Below, piece after piece: positions 29,316 through 37,160 of a DNA stretch of 37,160 nt. The translations under genes and the position numbers were made by a program. Below the pieces are notes generated by a model that saw only the letters and a list, made by a program, of their open reading frames with translations, was not told the origin of the DNA and ran no database searches. Where the stretch lies: assembly GCA_003427395.1 (NCBI GenBank), contig BFEA01000287.1:968625-1005784 (forward strand), in the 5' to 3' direction. The stretch's first letter is position 1; every line of letters starts with the position of its first letter. Source of the stretch: Chara braunii. Its lineage: Eukaryota; Streptophyta; Charophyceae; Charales; Characeae.

Positions 29316-31250
29316 TATAAAATAGCAAGCCAAAAGTGCACTTTAAGGCTAATTTCACCAACATTCAGTTTCATAAATCTTGATAAATTTCAGAAATCTT
29401 AGTGGAGGAAATTCCAATGTTCCAAATGAAACCAAATTTGGTACACAACAACCTTGAACCAAAACAAAAATAAGCAAAAAAACAAAAAACATAAAATTCA
29501 ACCATCAACTTGAAACCCTAATTTCAGTTTTGGACCTGTCAGTCAGGAGGTGAAATTGGGGTTCCCCATTAACCACGTGTGGCAGCCCAGGGTAGTCATA
29601 CTAGCGAAGGGTTGGGGGCTTTTTGCCCCATCCTCGTGTTGATGTTATGGCGATGTGGCTGCGCTAGGGGCTAGTGGCGCGGCAAGGCATACCTCATTTT
29701 TGTGGGGTTATCCCGCTAACAATTCGGCACGACAGCAACATCGTGGGATGCCGTTGCTCGATCAGTGACTCTGCAACGGCTATGCATCCAGTGAGACGAT
29801 GCTGCCAAAATTTTGGTAGTAGCATCGACATTCATTGGGGGGAACTTATATCGGTTTTACCGTGTGGCGTCGACATTTTTGTATAGGGAAGTGTTGTCTG
29901 GTTGGTGGCTTACCAACGACACTCTTTTTGAGGGGCAGTGCGACTAAATTTTGCAGCACGGTGAATCAGTTATTTTGAGGTGTGATCAGGCAGTGGTGCC
30001 GCACACGAGTCGTGATACCGGTTTTGACGGCACGGCGAGCGGTAATCTCGCTGTTATTTTTTTGTCGTGCGAAGTGGTTATGGTGGATCCCAGTGCGACC
30101 TAGAGGTTGGGCTAGCACTGGTGCACTGGGATCGTGCAGCAATGGCGCGTGCACCGGCGGCATGGAAAGAGTGCGAAGTGAGTGCACGCGGCAGTGATAA
30201 TTGGAGTTACGACACTTGCGGTTTCTGCCAGAAGCCACCTTTATTTTTTTGCTGAGTACGGAGTGAGCGGTTTTTTAGTTTGGGACCATCCGGTGCTACG
30301 ACGGTAATGTGGGACCACTTGGGGCTATTTTGGGACCAATTGGGACCAACGTGAGGGTCAAAATTTTTGGGGATGAGCGGTTGTGTTGGTTGTTTTAAGC
30401 GGACGCGGTGATTTGAGGCGGTGTGGATTTGCGGTTGGTTGGGGAGTATCATTGGTGGTTACGGTGCAGTTGAGACTACGATGGGACTGTCCTGGATATT
30501 GGGATGACGTGGGACTTGATCACGGGAGCACCCTCTTTGAGGGTTATCGCATTGGACTCAACCTTGACACGATCGAGCACTTGGAGAAAGAGGCAGACCG
30601 TCGTTCCGTAGAATGAACACTAGTTGTGGAGTTCTGGGGTACATATTTTTAACTTTAAAGACAGTTATCTTTTATCTGATTGGGATATTACTCGTTTCCT
30701 TTTAGTGAGCCGATTCAAACTTCACTCAAGGTCAATTGATTGACTCATATTTTCCTTCACACATGTGTGAACCCACACTTTACTTGACCCTGTTTAATTC
30801 AAATATTCGAAAGAAAAAGTGGAGGAAAGTTGTGCCCGTCAGACTTGAGCTAGGGGTTGTACCGGTTTCTCTTGAACTTGTTTTCTTTCCGTGTTGTTCA
30901 AGTAGGTGGAAGGATGCTTGCAAAGGAGATTGGTTATGCCTATTTGAAAAAAGGGAAAATAATTGTCTTTTTGTTTGTCGTTTTGAAAAATGTTGATTTT
31001 GTGTTCACCGTAAAATGAATTCGATTGATATAAAGCAGATAAGGTCAAATGGATTTAGTCTTCTACGGAGTATCGAGCTTTTTTATCTCAAATGACCTTA
31101 TCTACCTATACATCTCCAAATGATTCTCATTCTCTATCTCGTTCAATTTATTTTCGTCCAAGTTACTGTGAAGTTACGGGAAATGAGAATAACTGAAAGT
31201 TACTCAAATTTCACATATGTTTTTTTCTTAAGGAGCATGTGGGGCGAGGG
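28701..31250. repeat. Tandem array, unit 2
   Basis: Same order of landmarks as unit 1, with a poly(A) run of 36 at 29243-29278 followed by an expanded ACA triplet run. Length is about 2,550 bp. A stretch around 30838-30847 is shortened relative to unit 1. It ends AAGGAGCATGTGGGGCG. Confidence 0.92.
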
Positions 31251-33723
31251 TTCTGCTACCTTATCAGTTTCAGTTCCTTTGGAAGTGACTACTTCACGCC
31301 ACCACCCTACCTTGTACATTTTTTTGCATGTGTCACATAATGGTTCTCACTTAGTTGGGTCTCTATGAGTTGGGCTCTTCTTGATATCGCATAGGTATTG
31401 AAACCGTAGACTTATCTTGACTTCCCTGCTCCCAAATCTAGCTCTGTCCCCCAGTCGGTGAGTTACGTACATTTTTCCTCCACCCATTGCATCCCTCATC
31501 ACCCTAGTGCCGATCATTGCATGCCTTCTGTTAGGCATATCTTCCTATTCCAGGTTCACCCTTTCATAGTCGACCTTGCATGGTATCACCCTTTTATCGA
31601 GCATTACCCGCCTTGATGGTCTATCCATTAGGGTCATTGGTTTTTTCATTCGCTACCACTCAGTTCGAGAGGCGGTGAACAGAGACTCTAAATTTCAGAC
31701 TACTTTTCATGCCATTTATAATAAAATCCAATGGTCATTTTAACCGAAGTTGCCACCAAGTCATAGAGCAGAGACCATAGTTACTAACTGCAAAAAAAAA
31801 AAAAAAAAAAAAAAAAGCGACAACAACAACATATAAACTACCAAGGCAAAAGTGCACTTTTATGCAAATTTCGCCAACATTCAGTTTCATAAATCTTGAG
31901 AAATTTGGTACACAACAACCTTGAACCAAAACAAAAAAGAGGCAAAAAAAAAAAAGAACGTAAAATTTGACCACCAAAACCTAATTTCAGTTTTGGACCC
32001 GTCAGTCAGGAGGTGAAACTGGGGTCCCCATTAACCACGTGTGGCATCCCAGGGCAGATATACTAGCCAAGGGTTGGGGGATTTTTGCCCCACCCTCGTG
32101 TTGATGTTATGACGATGTGGCTGCGCTAGGGGTCAGTGGCGCGGCAAGGCATATTTCATTTGTGTGGGGTTATGCCGCGAAGAATTAGGCACGACAGCAA
32201 CATCGTGGGAAGTCGCTGCTCGATCAGTGACTCCGCAACGGTTGTGCATCCAGTGAGACAATGTTGCCAAAAGTTTGGTAGCAGCGTCGACATTTATTGG
32301 CGGGAACTTCTGTCGGTTTTACCGTGCGACGTCGACATTTTTGTGTAGGAAAGTGTTGTCTGGTTGGTGGCTCGCCGACGACATTCTTTTTGAGTTGCAG
32401 TGTGACTAAATTTTGCGGCACCAGTTGTTTTGAGGTGTGATCAGGCAGTGGTGCCGCACGGGAGTCGTGATACCGGTTTTGACAGCACGGTGAGCGACAA
32501 TCCCGCTGTTATTTTTTTGTCGTGCGAAGTGGTTATGGAGGATTCCATTGCGGGCTAGCGTTGGTGCACGGTTGGGATCGTGAGGCAGTGGCGCGTGCAC
32601 CGGTGGCATGAAGAGAGTGCGAAGTGAGTGCACGCAGCAATGGTTATTGGAGTTGCGGCACTTGCGGTTTCTGTCGGAAGCCACCTTTATTTTTTTGCGG
32701 AGTACGGAGCAAGCGGTTTTTAGTTTGGGACCATCCGGTGCTACGACGGTAATGTGGGACCACCTGGGGCCATTTTGGGACCAATTGGGACCAACGTGAG
32801 GCTCGAGATTTTTGGGGATGAGCGGTGGTGTTGGTTGTTTTAAGCGGACGCGGTGATTTGAGGCGGTGTGGATTTGCGGTTGGTTGGGAAGTATCCTTGG
32901 TGGTTAAGGTGCAGTTGAGACTGAGATGGGACTGTCCGGGGCATTGGGACGACGTGGGACTTAATCACGGGAGCACCCTCTTTGAGGGTTATTTTATTGG
33001 ACCCAACCTTGACACGATCAAGCACTTGGAGAAAGAGGCAGACCGTCGTTCAGTGGAACGAACACTCGTTGTGGAGTTCTGGGCTACATATTTTGAGCTT
33101 CAAAGGTGGTTATCTTTTATCTGATTGGGATATTACTCATTTCTTTTTAGTGAGTCGATTCAAACTTTACTCAAGGTCAATTGATTGACTCATATTTTCC
33201 TTCAGACATGTGTGAACCCACACTTTACTTGACCCTGTTTGATTCGAATGTTCGAAAGAAAAAGTGGAGGAAAGTTGTGCGCGTCATGCATGTGAATGGA
33301 AAGGTCTGACTTGAGTAGGGGGTTGTACTGGTTTCTTTCGAACTTGTTTTATTTTCGTGTTGTTCAAGTAGGTAGAAGGATGCTTGCAAAGGAGAGTCAA
33401 GTTGGTTATTCCTATTTGAAAAAATGAAAAATAATTGTCTTTCTTTTTGTCGTTTTGAAAAACGTTAATTTTGTGTTCACTGTAAAATGAATTCCATTGA
33501 TATAAAGTTGATAAGGTCAAATGAATTCAGCCTTCTACCGAGGATTGACCTTTTTTATCTCAAATGATCTTATTTACCTCTACATGTCCAAATGATTCTC
33601 ATTCTCTATCTCGTTCAATTTCTTTTCATCCAAGTTACCATGAAGTTACGGGAAATGTGAATAACTGAAAGTTACTCAAATTTGACACTTTTTTTTTTTA
33701 GGGAGCATGTGGGGCGGGGGTTC
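31251..33723. repeat. Tandem array, unit 3
   Basis: Third copy, about 2,473 bp, with a poly(A) run at 31792-31816 and a loss of about 50 bp after TTGAGAAATTT near 31905. It ends TAGGGAGCATGTGGGGCG then GGGGTTC, after which similarity to the next-unit start is lost, so the array stops here. Confidence 0.92.
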
Positions 33724-34659
33724 GTTGCTTTAGGAGCCTGCCCTGTTATTGACCCGGAGAAAACCGTTCTACGGGGGGGTACTTGCTGATTCGATGGATC
33801 GGCCCAACCTATGAGATCCGAGTTTTGTGCTCGAGCAAGGAGGAGGGGTACCCCAGACCAGTTCCTAGAGGAAGAGACATGTCAGACCTCAAGTAATGTA
33901 CCTGGTCAAGAACCGTTCGCAAAGCAGCTTGTTAACCATAAAGATTATAAATGTACTTTGGGCCCACAATTCGTTGCAGATGGGTGGAGATTGAAAACTA
34001 TGAGAATCGAACTAGAGGCGTGGTTGCACTTACTCGCCACTATATTTCTTCACAAAAAAATTAAAGATTTTTATTTGTCTGATGTCCACTCGTGAAGTCG
34101 TGCACTCTTCAGAAAGTTATTTTGCGGAGAGTTTCGAGGACCACCCTCCACAATCCACCGTGCACAGGCGGGAAAACCGAAAACACTCACCACAACTTGT
34201 GTCGACGGTGTCTGACATATTTTTCATTCCCCAAGTTTGACGAGTAAGTGCAACCAAGCGCCTCAAAACAACTTGTTATCCAAGGAGATTAGAAACGTAT
34301 GAAAACATATGTGTGCGTGCTTAATCTTGGGTCAGGGCTACGGTGGAATGGATGATTTCGACAACAGGTCACATCAAGTCAAAACTGAGGCAGTCTGTCT
34401 ACCTTGTCGCCTGCATCAAGGTTATTACGAAGTCAACTCCTCATTGGCGTTTCAATATAATTTTTATTTATCGAATTCGACCCGAGGTGATCGAGTTTTA
34501 TTTCGAACTTTTATTACAGGATGTACCATGTGATGATTCAAAATTATTCAGTTATCATTTCAGATTGGATATACATTCCTATCGACTACGATTGATCCTT
34601 ATGATGTAAATATTTGTGTTTGTTATAACTTGCATTTGTCAATGAGTTGTATGTTTAAG
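33724..34659. other. Unique sequence after the array, no gene recognised
   Basis: It begins GTTGCTTTAGGAGCC and contains a G-rich run ACGGGGGGG near 33771-33780 that could be a polypurine-tract-like remnant. Two short plus frames (33811-34095, 34309-34533) show no recognisable domain. The sequence becomes AT-rich toward 34650. Confidence 0.4.
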
Positions 34660-35140
34660 GGACTATGATTATTTTTTGGTTTCACGCTTGGTTAAGACTG
34701 TTTTAGTCAATCAGCGTAAACTTCTTACTTAGGAGATCGGCGTCATAAGGAACAGGCGACGCTCTGGTCCACTTGCCGTTTAACCAAGCGTTCCCTATAC
34801 TGCAGCGAATCGAGCAAACGTCCTCGACTGACCTACCTCTGCAATTGCATTTGAAAGCGTTCGCATGCGGATCAGTAGCTCGGTAGGGATACGTCGCTAA
34901 GGGCGGTGGCAACCCTTCAGGGAAGGCAAGTTATGCCCGGCGGAAACCTATCATGTCTTAGAGGGTCGCGGGAAGTACAACTGGCGCACCTGCCTAGAGT
35001 GGCGAAGGGACGACACGACCACACTCGTCTCATCAGTTCAGGGGATTATTTATGTGTGGTTCCTAAGTTGTTTTTTTATTTTGTTTTCGTTTAACTCCTG
35101 CGTGACATGGTCGGGAGGACTCTCACCTTTTGCGAACAAG
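34660..35140 (+). repeat. LTR-like direct repeat, right copy
   Basis: Matches 23318-23990 in the same orientation: AAGGGACTA near 34660, CCCTATACTGCAGCGAAT, CCTCGACTGACCTACCTCTG, CTCGGTAGGGATAC, AAGTTATGCC, TGGCGCACCTG, and CTGCGTGACATGGTCGGGAG near 35100. It lacks the internal 202-bp duplication of the left copy and has an extra T-rich insertion at about 35040-35095. Exact ends are uncertain. Confidence 0.5.
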
Positions 35141-36419
35141 GGGAAAGCTGATATGCATGACAATGTCACCACTGTGTCAGAAAAGGTCGTATAGTCGTCG
35201 ACTGTACTCTTTCCCCTTCGAGCTGCAAGGAAACACATCACTGTATGATTTTTTTACAACGGTGTCGGGGCCATACCCTGAAGGACTTTCGAGCCTTGGT
35301 CGACCCCACTACGGGTCNCACTTGGCTCGACCCGCCCACGCTCACTCTCAGGGCGCGGGTCGTTCGTCCCAAGGGCACCCCCACCTAGTGCTATGAGATG
35401 GATGGGGTTGGGCCAATAGGGCGAGAGAGCTTAACATTGGGGATGTAGCTCAGCCCTCTAGCCGGGTGGTAGCCTCACTGGTCTCGGTCCGCAGGCGTAA
35501 GGTTTTCTATTCTCTGTTTGTCTTACCAGGCAATTGCTCCTTCCAATACTCAGGCAGTCAAGGGAGGTTCATTGAGAGCTTTCTCTTCTTTACAGTGCGT
35601 AGGCTAAGCGTTCTCCTTAGGCTACGCACTCCTTCACTAACGGCCCTAATTTCCTATAGCATCGTCGAGGCGGCTCGTCCCTTTGCCCCTAGTCCATATC
35701 TTCCCTCTAGTCGGCCTACGCATACATTTCCCAGGTCTCATGACTGCCCTTAGTCCTTCCAGGCGGTCCTACCAAACTCGCGACCCAGCCACAACCACAC
35801 ATTACGGCAAAGTCAGGCTCCAACCCCATCCCCGACCCTCAGTCTTTTCAGGTCGTGCTAGTCATGCAATCGTCAAAGCCCAAAGTCCATCCCGGCCGTT
35901 CGAGATTCAAACCCCCTTCTCCTCATTACGGTCCCATGTCGCACAATCCCTTCATTGCCAGATCGTCCAAGCCATTTACCTGCAACACATCCAAACAAAC
36001 ATGACAATGGCATACGTCCGTCCCCGATGGGGTCAACACACCGCCCATCATGCAAGTCCAAGTTTTCCCCTTCCTTTTTCTTTCTTTTGGGTGCCTTCCT
36101 TCCTTCCTCACAGTCAAACCACACTCTTCTTACTCAGGCATGAGTCGAGGAGGTGGTTGAGTCGACTGACCTTGTCCAAAACAACACTCCCTTTTGCTCT
36201 CACGAACGTCCTCAATAGTCTCGTATCCTTTTCCTTCTTGGTGGCACAAGCGACCGGCAGCCCTTCCCTTGCCCTCACTCTCCACCAAGTGAGGACCAAG
36301 TTCCTTTCAGTTCGTTCCCTGGCAATGTAACGGTGAGGATAGAAGTTAGTCGCATGCCATGGAGGGGAAGGGGTGACGGAAGGCTTTAGGGGTTAAGGAA
36401 TTTTGAAGGAACGGAGGAA

Positions 36420-36422
<3 letters not shown>
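35141..36422. other. Region without a recognised gene
   Basis: Pyrimidine-rich on the plus strand. The longest frame from an ATG is 35740-36330 (196 codons), with low-complexity Ser/Pro/Leu composition and no recognisable motif. A strong hairpin lies at 35594-35630. Bases 35439-35453 (GGGGATGTAGCTCAG) match the start of tRNA-Ala, but the rest of a tRNA is absent. Confidence 0.4.
35594..35630. other. Inverted repeat, 15-bp stem
   Basis: AGTGCGTAGGCTAAG and CTTAGGCTACGCACT pair with one mismatch around a 7-nt loop. No T run follows that would suggest a terminator. Confidence 0.75.

Positions 36423-36453
<31 letters not shown>
36423..36453. repeat. (AG)n microsatellite
   Basis: About 15 dinucleotide repeats, uninterrupted. 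Confidence 0.97.
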
Positions 36454-36457
<4 letters not shown>

Positions 36458-36504
36458 ACATCCTAATCGACCTCGATCATCGACTTATCCTAACCGGTGG
36501 CTGG

Positions 36505-37160
36505 CCTATGGCGGACGGGTGTAGTTGAAGGAGGGATGCGGAGGTTGAAGGTGCATGGCTACGATGTATGGACGTAGGTGAAGGAAGGGGGTGGAGGTTG
36601 AAGGTGCATGGCTATGGTGGGCGGGTGTAGGTGAAGGAAGGAGGCGGAGGTTGAAGGAGCATGGCTATAGCGGACGGGTGTAGGTGAGGGAGGGAGGTGG
36701 AGGTTGAAGGAGCATGACTATGGCGGACGGGTGTAGGTGAAGGAGGGAGGTGGAGGTTGAAGGTGCATGGCTACGGTGGATCGGTGTAGGCGGAGGAAGG
36801 AGGTGGAGGTTGAGGGCACATGGCTATGGTGGATGGGTGTAGGTGGAGGAGGAGGATGGAGGTTGAGGGCGCCTGGCTATGGTGGAAGGGTGTAGGCGAA
36901 GGAGGGAGATGGAGGTTGAAGGTGCGTGGCTATGGTGGATGGGTGTAGGTGAAGGAGGGAGGTGGAGGTTGAAGGTGCATGGCTATGGCGGATGGGTGTA
37001 GGTNAAGGANGGAGANGGAGGTTGAAGGTGCATGGCTATGGTGGACGGATGTAGGTGAAGGAGGGAGATGGAGGTTGAAGGCGCGTGGCTATGGTGGATG
37101 GGTGTAGGTAAAGGAGGGGGATGGAGGTTGAAGGTGCATGGCTAAGGTGGATCGGTGTAG
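36505..37160. repeat. 53-bp G-rich minisatellite, about 12 copies, open at the end
   Basis: The unit reads GGTGAAGGAGGGAGGTGGAG, GTTGAAGGTGCATGGCTATG, GCGGACGGGTGTA. GTAG anchors fall at 36521, 36574, 36627 and 36680, a strict 53-bp period. Copies differ by substitutions and small indels, and three N bases lie in one unit near 37004-37016. The array reaches the last base of the window, so its full length is unknown. No stop-free frame spans it convincingly. Confidence 0.93.

Noticed and set aside
35439-35453. GGGGATGTAGCTCAG, identical to the start of a tRNA-Ala gene
   Set aside because: No anticodon arm, B box or 3' acceptor half follows; at most a tRNA-derived fragment or chance.
35740-36330. 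196-codon plus-strand open frame
   Set aside because: Low-complexity composition, no motif, no homologue recognised; length is possible by chance in pyrimidine-rich DNA.

Overview
This window looks like a transposon-dense stretch of a large eukaryotic nuclear genome. No intact host gene, rRNA, tRNA or CRISPR array is recognisable. The best guess is a green plant or a streptophyte (charophyte-type) alga, with low to moderate confidence. The basis is L1-like LINEs with a CCHC ORF1 and an EN-RT-zinc-finger ORF2, a Ty3/gypsy chromovirus remnant with a chromodomain, and an initiator-Met-type primer binding site next to an LTR-like block.

Region 1 (1-17938) is a stack of nested LINEs. An old LINE ('A', minus strand) is broken into four pieces: endonuclease at 17321-17938, EN-RT linker at 15958-16600, RT and downstream at 11497-13392, and the C-terminal zinc-finger region at 1193-1674. 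Four things sit inside it: a nearly complete three-ORF LINE of about 9.8 kb (1675-11478, minus) flanked by an identical 18-bp target-site duplication; a 5'-truncated LINE 'B' (13393-14641, plus) that runs into a 540-bp gap; a plus-strand retroposon fragment 'R2' (15182-15957) with a poly(A) tail; and a 3' LINE fragment 'C' (16600-17320, plus). A second R2 copy lies at 256-1190 on the minus strand. The near-complete LINE has ORF1a (CCHC), ORF1b (Pro/Gln-rich) and ORF2 (EN-RT). ORF1a and ORF2 carry frameshifts and stops, so this copy is not autonomous.

Region 2 (17939-22900) has a probable 299-bp LTR with a primer binding site, an (AG)n microsatellite, a GTT-rich stretch, a 66-bp minisatellite of about ten copies and an AT-rich degenerate repeat block. 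No gene is recognised.

Region 3 (23318-35140) appears to be one large composite. It has two direct LTR-like repeats (23318-23990 and 34660-35140), a decayed Ty3/gypsy pol fragment (23995-25912: end of RT, remnant RNase H, integrase, chromodomain), three tandem copies of a unit of about 2.5 kb (26173-33723) that begins in the sequence 3' of the chromodomain, and unique sequence. This retroelement-derived tandem array is the most unusual structure in the window.

Region 4 (35141-37160) holds no recognised gene. It has a 15-bp-stem hairpin, a short (AG)n run and a 53-bp minisatellite that continues past the window end.

Reciprocal comparison of the two LINE families shows conserved tryptophan codons repeatedly turned into TAG or TGA, and the gypsy fragment shows the same. 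This fits C-to-T decay of silenced, methylated repeats.
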